Shown here: one piece after another, positions 57,790-64,000 of the stretch
How the letters are laid out: every line of letters starts with the position of its first letter
How positions within the stretch are numbered: the first letter of the stretch is position 1
DNA from: an uncultured Cellulophaga sp.
GTDB lineage: Bacteria > Bacteroidota > Bacteroidia > Flavobacteriales > Flavobacteriaceae
DNA length: 64,000 nucleotides
Direction of reading: 5' to 3'
NCBI GenBank assembly: GCA_947496695.1
Contig: CANMEI010000001.1
Coordinates: forward strand, 372,001-436,000
Notes under the pieces: generated by a model
Database searches by the model: none
What the model was told of the DNA's origin: nothing
The model's input: the letters and a program-made list of their open reading frames with translations, nothing else
Made by a program: the position numbers and the translations under genes

Positions 57790-59179
57790 AACCTAAAATT
57801 TTTAGCAGATCTGCTGCCTTTTGTTGTTCGTTAAATAATTTGGTTGTTATATTTCCTTGTGAATCTTTATCAATTAATATATGTTTTGGTTGCGGAATTA
57901 AACAGTGTTGTAAACCACCGTAACCACCTATACTTTCTTGATAAGCTCCTGTATTAAAAAAACCGATATATAATGGTTTGTCTCTTCTGTATTTTGGCAA
58001 ATAAATAGCGTTCATATTTTGTTCACTATTGTAATAATCATCACTATCACATGTTAAACCTCCTAATAATACACGCTCATATTCATCTTGCCAACGATTT
58101 ATTGCCAACATTACAAAACGTTTATTAATTGCCCAAGTATCTGGTAATGTTGTAATAAAAGAAGAATCTATCATGTTCCACTTTTCACGATCGTTTTGTT
58201 GCTTTTGATATAAAATTTCATAAATAGCACCACCACTCTCACCTACAGTAAAACTACCAAACTCAGTAAATATATGAGGTACTGGCACATCTGCATCTTT
58301 ACACGCAATGTTAATTTGATTAATAATCTCATCAATCATATATTGATAATCGTACTCAAATGCTAATGAATTTTTAATTGGAAAACCACCTCCAATATTT
58401 AAACTATCTAAAGATGGACACATTTTTTTAAGTCGAATGTACACTTTTAAACACTTTACCAATTCATTCCAATAATAAGCATTATCACGAATACCTGTAT
58501 TAATGAAAAAGTGAAGCATTTTAAGCTCTACCTTATCATTATCTTTTATTTGATTTTCATAAAAAGGTACAATATTTTTATATCCTATTCCTAAACGAGA
58601 CGTATAAAACTCAAATTTTGGTTCTTCTTCTGATGCTATTCTAATACCTACTTTAAAAGTGTCATCTATAACATCTGAAAGTAAATCTATTTCTTCATAA
58701 TTATCAATTATAGGAATACAGTTTCTGTGTCCTTCATTAATCAAACGACCTATATTATCAATGTATTCATCTCTTTTAAAGCCATTACATATCACATACG
58801 TATCGTCTTTAATTCTCCCTTTTTTCTTTAAATTTTCTACAATATTAATATCATATGCAGATGATGTTTCAATATGTACATCATTATTTAAAACTTCATT
58901 TAAGACTGGCTGAAAATGTGAACTTTTTGTGCAGTAGCAATAGTGATATTTACCTTTATAATTATTTTTTTCAATAGAATTTTTAAACCAACCTTTAGCT
59001 CTATTTATATTCTGAGAAATTTTTGGCAAATATGTAAACTTTAATGGACTTCCATACTTTTCTACCAATTCCATTAACGGAATACCATGAAAAGTAAGGT
59101 TCTCATTATCAGCTAACTTAAATTCTTCTTGTGGAAAATAATAAGTTTGATCTATTAGATCTATATATTTTGTGTTCAT
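57776..59179 (-). CDS. speA: Arginine decarboxylase (fold III, PLP-dependent)
   Basis: 467 residues from the ATG at 59179 (MNTKYIDLIDQTYYFPQEEF); a longer frame to 59209 adds ten residues. It is an alanine-racemase-fold decarboxylase with KYHYCYCTKSSHFQPVLNEV (PLP lysine region), HFFINTGIRDN, LNIGGGFPIKNSLAFEYDY and TEFGSFTVGESGGAIYEI. It ends with VLLGGLTCDSDDYYNSEQ and the active-site region FFNTGAYQESIGGYGG. It is shorter than the 650-residue biosynthetic SpeA of enterobacteria. The product agmatine feeds SpeB. It is the first gene of the operon; a structured region lies about 150-330 bp upstream. Confidence 0.92.
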   Translation of the reverse strand: MNTKYIDLIDQTYYFPQEEFKLADNENLTFHGIPLMELVEKYGSPLKFTYLPKISQNINRAKGWFKNSIEKNNYKGKYHYCYCTKSSHFQPVLNEVLNNDVHIETSSAYDINIVENLKKKGRIKDDTYVICNGFKRDEYIDNIGRLINEGHRNCIPIIDNYEEIDLLSDVIDDTFKVGIRIASEEEPKFEFYTSRLGIGYKNIVPFYENQIKDNDKVELKMLHFFINTGIRDNAYYWNELVKCLKVYIRLKKMCPSLDSLNIGGGFPIKNSLAFEYDYQYMIDEIINQINIACKDADVPVPHIFTEFGSFTVGESGGAIYEILYQKQQNDREKWNMIDSSFITTLPDTWAINKRFVMLAINRWQDEYERVLLGGLTCDSDDYYNSEQNMNAIYLPKYRRDKPLYIGFFNTGAYQESIGGYGGLQHCLIPQPKHILIDKDSQGNITTKLFNEQQKAADLLKILGYDNN

Positions 59180-59321
59180 GCTTGAATTATTATCAATTAT
59201 TTTGGTCACATAACAGGCTGATAAGCTTAAAAAGATAACTCGACTATGAAGTTAAATCTTTTTAAAATACCAATATCATGTAATTTTAAATTAAATGTGT
59301 TAAACTAATATTATGACTTTG

Positions 59322-59337
59322 ATAACGTTGCCGTTAT
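59322..59337. promoter_or_regulatory. Dyad ATAACG-TTGC-CGTTAT upstream of speA
   Basis: Perfect 6-bp dyad, LacI/GalR-operator-like in shape. Its right half overlaps GTTATAC (59333-59339), which also pairs perfectly with GTATAAC at 59349-59355, so two hairpins are mutually exclusive. Confidence 0.4.
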
Positions 59338-59374
59338 ACATAAATAAAGTATAACAATCCCTAGATAATAATTT

Positions 59375-59508
59375 GACGCTGGGTTGTTGGAATAAAAAAA
59401 TAATCGTGCTGACTGCTCACGATGATAGGATCAAATGAAGAAACACTTGAGTTTCGGTTACCCATTTTATAGGCTGACGATGGATTGGTCTTCATAGAAT
59501 CCAGAGTC
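59375..59508 (+). ncRNA. Candidate structured non-coding RNA
   Basis: GACGCTGGGTT (59375-59385) pairs with AATCCAGAGTC (59498-59508): nine Watson-Crick pairs, one G-U and one G-A mismatch over 11 positions. The G-U is only possible on the plus strand. Inside are ATCGTG/CACGAT (59403-59408, 59418-59423) and a possible GGATT/AATCC hairpin (59482 and 59498). The base composition is richer in G+C than the flanks. A 60-codon frame crosses the minus strand here but lacks a credible start. No family (6S, SRP, Flavo-1) can be assigned by eye. Confidence 0.45.
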
Positions 59509-59928
59509 CCGAACATAAATACAATATTCATTATATTTTGCAAAAGCTATATTTCCAAATTTTTTTAGTTGCTAAATTGGAGTGACAAATGAAAACAAAA
59601 AAAATGAAAAATCAAGCTTTTTAAAAAAAATTAGATGAAATTATTTTTTTAACACTAAACTACACTTAAAAAAACCACAAGATACTGACATACAAAAGAT
59701 TAAAACTTGTTTAAGAAATATATTTCTTATAAATTTTTAATTTAAAAACCGTAAAAAAGTATTTTCAAATCAATTTTTTTAATCATTTAATCTCAAAAAA
59801 AGTCTGATTATATATTTTGAGCTGATAAAAAATAACATTCTTATATCCTCAAATCTTTAGAAAAAAATAATCTATCTATATAAAACTACCATTCACCGAA
59901 ATGTTATTCTAAAAAAACAGCTACTTAA

Positions 59929-59936
59929 TATCTTTG
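59929..59936 (+). promoter_or_regulatory. -7 promoter element of the 55-residue membrane protein gene
   Basis: TATCTTTG, an exact TAnnTTTG match, only 4 bp before the ATG at 59941. Either the transcript is leaderless or translation starts at the ATG at 59959 or 59965. Confidence 0.5.
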
Positions 59937-59940
59937 AAGT

Positions 59941-60108
59941 ATGAAAACTAACACATTAATGACCATGAAAAAAGAGACCAACGAAAATAATGAAAATAAC
60001 GATTACAGCTATATTAATATTAAGCGTTTTATAATTAGTATAGTTATTACACTTGCATTTTTTTTAATTGCAATTAGCGCAAGTACCATTGTAAATTCTT
60101 GTTTTTAA
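59941..60108 (+). CDS. Small single-pass membrane protein, up to 55 residues
   Basis: Open frame ATG 59941 to TAA 60106-60108. The N-terminal part is polar and Asn-rich (MTMKKETNENNENNDYSY), followed by one hydrophobic helix FIISIVITLAFFLIAISAST and a short tail IVNSCF with a cysteine. The promoter box 4 bp upstream suggests a real gene, perhaps starting at the internal ATG 59959 or 59965. No family is recognised. It lies before the decayed gene copy and the blaI-blaR1 genes. Confidence 0.5.
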   Translation: MKTNTLMTMKKETNENNENNDYSYINIKRFIISIVITLAFFLIAISASTIVNSCF

Positions 60109-60143
60109 TTTATTTAAATCTAAGCATAAATATTATTTCTCTC

Positions 60144-60338
60144 TAAAAATAACATCTTTATCTTTCATAGATGTTACTGTTAATTAAATATAATTATCCA
60201 AATTTTTATATATTTTCTTTACTTCTGTAACGTCAATATTCCTTCTCCATTTTAGTGAATTTCATTTACCTCACAAATACAATTTACTGTGATTTTTTTA
60301 TTATAAATCAAATATTACAGTATTAGCTCTGCATTCTA
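60144..60338 (-). pseudogene. Decayed copy of the 3' end of the lipoprotein gene at 62479-63111
   Basis: The first 195 bp align with 62485-62680 on the same strand almost throughout, for example AACATCTTTATCTT followed by CATAGA(T/C)GTTACT. The minus-strand translation gives SLKWRRNIDVTEVKK, then YKNLDNYI, stop, LTVTSMKDKDVIFRE, against SLIWRGNIDVKEANN, then DDYIKLIVTSMEDKDVIFRN in the intact copy. The lysine codon AAA of KLIV has become TAA, and one base is lost before SLKW, so the frame is broken. The 5' two-thirds of the gene are missing. Confidence 0.85.
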
Positions 60339-60407
60339 CAATAACTATAATTTATCATATAAACACTAGTGTAAGTTATTCAAACAATTAATTAATACCT
60401 AAAAATT

Positions 60408-60452
60408 TAGTTAAATAACTATTTTTTTAGTTTTATAACTATTTTTGTAGTT
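60408..60452. promoter_or_regulatory. 20-bp periodic operator array upstream of blaI
   Basis: TAGTT at 60408, 60428 and 60448, and AACTA at 60417 and 60437, each set spaced exactly 20 bp. The first two units form dyads TAGTT-AAAT-AACTA and TAGTT-TTAT-AACTA. The array runs into the -7 box at 60452-60459, so a bound repressor would block the promoter. BlaI-family repressors bind dyads of this kind; autoregulation is inferred. Confidence 0.65.
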
Positions 60453-60459
60453 ATATTTG
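60452..60459 (+). promoter_or_regulatory. -7 promoter element of blaI-blaR1
   Basis: TATATTTG, exact TAnnTTTG match, 11 bp before the ATG at 60471. Confidence 0.65.
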
Positions 60460-60470
60460 ATGTGTAAATT

Positions 60471-60836
60471 ATGAAAATGAAAAAGCTTACAAATAAAGAG
60501 GAAGAAATAATGATGATTTTATGGAAGCTAAAAAAAGCATTTGTAAAAGATGTATTGGCTGAGATAAAAGATGACAAACCTCATTACAACACATTATCTA
60601 CAATAATTAGAAATTTAGAAGAAAAAAAATATGTTTCTTATGTTGCTTATGGTAAAACTCATCAATACTATCCTTTAGTAACTAAAGAAGTTTATCGCAA
60701 AAAATTCATGAGTCAAGCGATTGAAGATTATTTTAGTAATTCTTACAAAAATCTAGTATCATTTTTTGCTTCAGAAGAAAAAATATCTATTTCAGACCTT
60801 AAAGATATTATCGAACATATAGAAAATAAAAAATGA
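60471..60836 (+). CDS. BlaI/MecI/CopY family transcriptional repressor
   Basis: 121 residues. A winged helix is shown by KLTNKEEEIMMILWKLKKAF, VKDVLAEIKDDKPHYNTLST, IIRNLEEKKYVSYVAYGKTH and QYYPLVTKEVYRKKF, with the dimerising C-terminus after residue 80. BlaI-type repressors are inactivated when the partner BlaR1 peptidase is triggered. The next gene overlaps by 4 bp (ATGA), the usual arrangement. The 20-bp operator array just upstream suggests autoregulation. The signal in Bacteroidota is generally unknown and need not be a beta-lactam. Confidence 0.93.
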   Translation: MKMKKLTNKEEEIMMILWKLKKAFVKDVLAEIKDDKPHYNTLSTIIRNLEEKKYVSYVAYGKTHQYYPLVTKEVYRKKFMSQAIEDYFSNSYKNLVSFFASEEKISISDLKDIIEHIENKK

Positions 60837-62425
60837 TGGAAGTATTCTTAATTTATCTTTTAAAAAGCTCTGGGATTCTTTTTATTTTCTGGTTAATATT
60901 TATATCTGTATTAAAAAAAGATACACTTTTTAAAACTCACCGACTTTATTTATTAGGCGGTATTATTTTTAGTACATTTCTCCCATTTTTGGAGCTTACA
61001 AAATCAGTTACAGTCTCTCCTCCACAGAATTTGAATTTTTACGAAGTAACAAGTAGCATTTCCAGTAACGATAGTACTTCTAGCATTAATTGGCCGTTAA
61101 TATTATTTACAATACACATTTTAGGTGTTATATTTTTTTCTGTTCGCCTAATTATTCAGTTTATATCTTTAAAGAGAATACTTAATAAATGTAATACTAC
61201 AAAAGATGGTGTCTATACTATTGCTCAAACTAATGAAAATATAAATCCATTTTCTTTTTTCAATACTATTGTAATTAATCCTGAGCTTTACTCAAATGAA
61301 AATTACAATGCAATTCTTATTCATGAAAAAACACATGCTTCACAAAAACATTCTATAGATATGCTGTTAATACAGTTAATAAGTATCTATCAATGGATGA
61401 ATCCGTTTGTTTGGCTTTATAAAAAAATTATTAGCCAGAATCTAGAATTTATTACTGATGCAGAAAGCATAAATATACTTGAAGACAAAAAAGCTTATCA
61501 ATATTTATTGCTAGATCAAACATGTCAATATTACCCAAAAACATCAATCACAAATACATTTTATAATTCATTAATCAAAAAACGAATCGTTATGTTAAAT
61601 CAACAAAAATCAAATCAAATTAATGTGCTTAAGTACGCTATAATTGCGCCACTACTTATAGCTTTTATTATCTTTTTTAACACAAAAACTATTGCTCAAA
61701 CCACAAAAAGTAAATGGATAGTTGGCCATGGAGTTGCTATTAATAATTACGAGATTTTTATTAATAAAAACACAACTGACGAACATTTAGATAAGGAAAT
61801 TACTGTTTTAAAAGAGAAGTATACTATAGATTTAAAATTTTCTAGAGTGAAAAGAAATTCTAAGGGTGAAATTACAGCTATTAAGGCCTCATTTAAAACC
61901 AACAATGGTAAAAATGGTGTTTATAGCGTATCAAGTAGTGAACCTATCAAAGATTTTGTCTTTTCCGTAAAACTTAATGACAAAAAAGAACCTGAAAATA
62001 TTAATTTTAAAGAAAGTAGTAGTAATTCTTTAATTACCAAAAACACCTCTGTAACAATTAAAAACAATAGTAATAAATTTATTTTTGAAACAGATGATAT
62101 TGAAAACGATTCAAGAATCAAAAATATAGACCCTAGTACTATTAAATCTATGAAAATAGATAAAAACAAAACAGGAAGCGGTGGTACAATTGAAATTGAA
62201 CTTAAAGATAATTTTCAAGAAGTTAGCAATACAAACACATCTTTTTCAGGCGAAAAACCTCTTGTTGTTATCAATGGAAAAATACAAAACAAAGATTTTG
62301 ATGTAAATACTATATCATCTGATAAAATTGAAAGTGTAAATATTTTAAAAGAAGAAAATGCAATTAATATTTATGGTGAAAAAGCCAAAAATGGTGTTAT
62401 GGAAGTAACCTTAAAAAAGAAGTAA
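60833..62425 (+). CDS. BlaR1-like M56 membrane metallopeptidase with plug-like C-terminal domain
   Basis: 530 residues. Four membrane helices frame the M56 peptidase: three before the active site (FLIYLLKSSGILFIFWLIFI, LYLLGGIIFSTFLPF, WPLILFTIHILGVIFFSV), the zinc motif HEKTH (residues 164-168), and one after it (YAIIAPLLIAFIIFF). The C-terminal half is extracellular or periplasmic. It does not resemble the penicillin-binding sensor of Staphylococcus BlaR1 and ends with a plug-like segment (PLVVINGKIQNKDFDVNTIS ... INIYGEKAKNGVMEVTLKKK) typical of Bacteroidota members, similar to TonB-receptor plugs. Its signal is unknown. Confidence 0.9.
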   Translation: MMEVFLIYLLKSSGILFIFWLIFISVLKKDTLFKTHRLYLLGGIIFSTFLPFLELTKSVTVSPPQNLNFYEVTSSISSNDSTSSINWPLILFTIHILGVIFFSVRLIIQFISLKRILNKCNTTKDGVYTIAQTNENINPFSFFNTIVINPELYSNENYNAILIHEKTHASQKHSIDMLLIQLISIYQWMNPFVWLYKKIISQNLEFITDAESINILEDKKAYQYLLLDQTCQYYPKTSITNTFYNSLIKKRIVMLNQQKSNQINVLKYAIIAPLLIAFIIFFNTKTIAQTTKSKWIVGHGVAINNYEIFINKNTTDEHLDKEITVLKEKYTIDLKFSRVKRNSKGEITAIKASFKTNNGKNGVYSVSSSEPIKDFVFSVKLNDKKEPENINFKESSSNSLITKNTSVTIKNNSNKFIFETDDIENDSRIKNIDPSTIKSMKIDKNKTGSGGTIEIELKDNFQEVSNTNTSFSGEKPLVVINGKIQNKDFDVNTISSDKIESVNILKEENAINIYGEKAKNGVMEVTLKKK

Positions 62426-62447
62426 ATATAATTTTGACAGCAATATT

Positions 62448-62480
62448 AACCTCTGAATTCTTATAATTTAGAGGTTTTTT
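62448..62480 (+). terminator. Terminator of blaI-blaR1
   Basis: AACCTCT / AGAGGTT hairpin (inner AATT/AATT) followed by six T residues. It overlaps the stop codon of the convergent lipoprotein gene. Confidence 0.85.
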
Positions 62481-63111
62481 AATTTCTAAAAATAACATCT
62501 TTATCTTCCATAGACGTTACTATTAATTTAATATAATCATCCAATATTTTAGATTTATTATTTGCTTCTTTAACGTCAATATTCCCTCTCCATATTAATG
62601 ATTTATCTTTATCAACACAAATGCAATATATTGTTGTTTCGGTATGGTACAAATCAAACATTATACTTGCATCATTATCCTCTAAATACTCACCTTGATT
62701 ATCTAAAAAATCATCTTTAAAGTCTGAGTAATCCACTAGCTTATTAATTTTGTCTTTTAAGCGAAGTTTATTTTCTGAACCTATAATTTTAGTAAATAAA
62801 ATTGCATCAAAATCTTTATCTAACAATTGTTGTTCTACTTCAGCTAGCTCATCTTCGGTTTTAGATGATGCTGTGTATTCAAAATCAAATAAATCTACAC
62901 TCCGCATAGACTCAACTCCTCTTTTATCAAATTCTTTTTTAATTTTAGTTTCGAAATCTACCCTCATTTCTTGGTTAGATGTCATACCAACCAATAACAC
63001 TTTGTACGCTGTAAATATAACTGGATCGGGATTTTTGTATTCCGCAACTAGTTTTGAAGATTTACAACCGAAAAGTAATACTACAATAAATACTATTCCT
63101 ATTTTTTTCAT
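62479..63111 (-). CDS. Lipoprotein of unknown function (intact paralogue)
   Basis: 210 residues. Lipoprotein signal MKKIGIVFIVVLLFGCKSSK, cysteine at residue 16. The mature protein has an alpha/beta look (AYKVLLVGMTSNQEMRVDFE, KKEFDKRGVESMRSVDLFDF, QLLDKDFDAILFTKIIGSEN) and ends KLIVTSMEDKDVIFRN. I know no name for it. A decayed copy of its 3' end lies at 60144-60338, on the other side of blaI-blaR1 and in the same orientation. It may be a membrane-anchored effector of a stress response, which is a guess from the context only. Confidence 0.8.
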   Translation of the reverse strand: MKKIGIVFIVVLLFGCKSSKLVAEYKNPDPVIFTAYKVLLVGMTSNQEMRVDFETKIKKEFDKRGVESMRSVDLFDFEYTASSKTEDELAEVEQQLLDKDFDAILFTKIIGSENKLRLKDKINKLVDYSDFKDDFLDNQGEYLEDNDASIMFDLYHTETTIYCICVDKDKSLIWRGNIDVKEANNKSKILDDYIKLIVTSMEDKDVIFRN

Positions 63112-63345
63112 TTGTATAATTATCCACTACAAAAAAAATACTGTTTTTAGCATGTGGAGTTTTGTTGGTTATGAACCAAAAATACGATATATACTTCTTT
63201 TAAGCATATGATGAATATCATGTTTGAGTAAACAATACTATTTTTTGAAGCCATATATTATTTGATACAGTTAATTCAAATTTAAATTAGAGTCTATTTT
63301 TGAAGTATTAAATTAAATACCAGGTATTTAAATACTAGTAATTAT

Positions 63346-64000
63346 ATGTCTACAGCTCAAAAAGAAAAATTCAAGATAAAAGATTTGCCTTCCTTAATTG
63401 TTGAAACATACAAAGCTTGGGATGAAGCAAACCCTTGGAGGTTAAGTGCCGTTGTAGCATATTATGCAGTTTTATCATTACCTGCATTACTTATTATAAT
63501 AATCAATATTATTGGTTCTATTTGGGGAACAGAAATTGTACAAGGACAATTAACTAATGAAATTTCAGCGGCACTAGGTAAAGATGCCGCTTCTTCAATT
63601 GAAACAATTATTTCACAAACACAAAACAAAGAAGAAAACTTAATCTCAACTATTATAGGTATCGGAACTTTACTTTTTGGTGCTACAGGAGTATTCTATC
63701 AATTAAAGATTTCATTAAATGAAATTTGGAAAATTAAACCAAACCCAAATGCAAGCTTTTGGAAATTGGTAACAGATAGAGCTCGAAGCTTTGCTTTTAT
63801 TTTAGTTATAGGGTTTTTATTACTAATAAGTTTTATAATTACCGCAGGTATATCAGCACTTAATAATTACATACAAAAGGTTTTTCCTGAGATACTTATT
63901 TACATTGCTTATATATTAGATTTTGCATTATCTATAGGTATTATAACTGTTCTTTTTGCATTAATGTTTCGATATTTACCTGATGCTAAAATTAGATGGA
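63346..64000 (+). CDS. YihY/BrkB family (UPF0761) membrane protein, 3' part missing
   Basis: The first 218 residues are in the window and the frame continues past the edge. It starts MSTAQKEKFKIKDLPSLIVE, then has family motifs WRLSAVVAYYAVLSLPALLI (about residues 31-50), IGTLLFGATGVFYQLKISLN and NEIWKIKPNP (N-x-x-W), and several membrane helices. These proteins are inner-membrane proteins of unknown function, once called ribonuclease BN by mistake. GTATTTAAATAC (63324-63335) and AATACC-A-GGTATT (63316-63328) overlap just before the ATG and may be an operator. Confidence 0.9.
   Translation, partial: MSTAQKEKFKIKDLPSLIVETYKAWDEANPWRLSAVVAYYAVLSLPALLIIIINIIGSIWGTEIVQGQLTNEISAALGKDAASSIETIISQTQNKEENLISTIIGIGTLLFGATGVFYQLKISLNEIWKIKPNPNASFWKLVTDRARSFAFILVIGFLLLISFIITAGISALNNYIQKVFPEILIYIAYILDFALSIGIITVLFALMFRYLPDAKIRW

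Larger units (their letters stand above)
59210..59940. other. Long intergenic region with a structured, GC-richer island
   Basis: No convincing protein gene. The stretch 59322-59510 is less AT-rich than its surroundings and carries several inverted repeats (listed separately). The right part (59560-59920) is extremely AT-rich and shows nothing. Confidence 0.5.
60109..60470. other. Region holding a decayed gene copy and the blaI operator
   Basis: No intact gene. 60144-60338 is a degenerate copy of the lipoprotein gene at 62479-63111 and 60408-60459 holds operator and promoter elements (each listed). Confidence 0.7.

Noticed and set aside
59361..59543. 60-codon minus-strand frame in the structured island
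   Set aside because: It has no credible start or ribosome-binding context, and the base pairing across the region explains the unusual composition better. It should be revisited if conservation follows codons.
1..64000. tRNA, rRNA, IS element or prophage
   Set aside because: I looked for clover-leaf ends, transposase motifs and integrase genes and saw none; a tRNA scan and an IS search would be decisive.

Overview
The window is about 64 kb of an AT-rich chromosome (roughly 30% GC by eye) from a marine-type member of the Bacteroidota, most probably family Flavobacteriaceae. The evidence is a gliding/type IX secretion gene set (a type B sorting-domain adhesin followed by PorP/SprF and a PorE-like OmpA protein), a T9SS-sorted DUF1501 protein, a GLPGLI protein beside an outer-membrane beta-barrel, a DHS-like polyamine gene typical of homospermidine producers, a BlaR1-like peptidase with a plug-like tail, and repeated use of the Bacteroidota promoter element TAnnTTTG. 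No phage, insertion sequence, CRISPR array, rRNA or tRNA gene was found. The window looks like core chromosome with a few lineage-specific islands.

Layout. 1-2.5 kb: proline operon proC-proB-proA on the minus strand, proA cut by the window start. 3-9.8 kb: 2-hydroxyacid dehydrogenase, TM2 protein, two-domain OlsF-like acyltransferase, aspartate kinase with an overlapping GNAT gene, fbp, TerB-like protein. 10-15.8 kb: the complete ligase-associated DNA repair set (MBL-fold exonuclease, ATP-dependent DNA ligase, Lhr-like helicase, PdeM endonuclease). The helicase gene carries a short GC-rich palindromic insert that is translated in frame. 15.9-24 kb: TspO-like protein, flavin disulfide oxidoreductase, mfd, TlpA-like lipid/periplasmic thioredoxin, ACT protein, YraN. 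24.2-32.9 kb: DUF1800/DUF1501 pair, metG, ferritin, tex and two small proteins (50 and 57 aa). 32.9-38.4 kb: outer-membrane protein plus GLPGLI, a gene remnant, a histone-deacetylase-like enzyme, a His/Tyr-rich secreted protein, ssb. 38.8-46.1 kb: T9SS adhesin operon with a recent 540-bp internal tandem duplication. 46.3-54 kb: mixed small genes, a CBS protein, a membrane M28 peptidase and an SDR protein. 54.1-59.2 kb: a five-gene minus-strand operon speA-speB-speY-acidic protein-rimB/rimK fusion. 59.2-64 kb: a structured non-coding island, a small membrane protein, a decayed gene copy, a blaI-blaR1 pair with a 20-bp periodic operator, the intact paralogue of the decayed gene, and a truncated YihY-family gene.

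How the genes work together. The polyamine genes predict arginine to agmatine to putrescine to homospermidine. They lead into a ligase that adds glutamates to proteins, fused to a retropepsin-like protease domain. The four ligase-associated genes probably form one DNA repair pathway. The adhesin, PorP/SprF and PorE-like genes form a surface display module.

The points most worth a second look are the protein-coding palindromic insert in the helicase, the possible structured RNA at 59.33-59.51 kb, the decayed and intact lipoprotein copies flanking blaI-blaR1, the 20-bp operator array, the 21-bp perfect inverted repeat upstream of the adhesin, and the RimB-RimK fusion next to an acidic-tailed protein.
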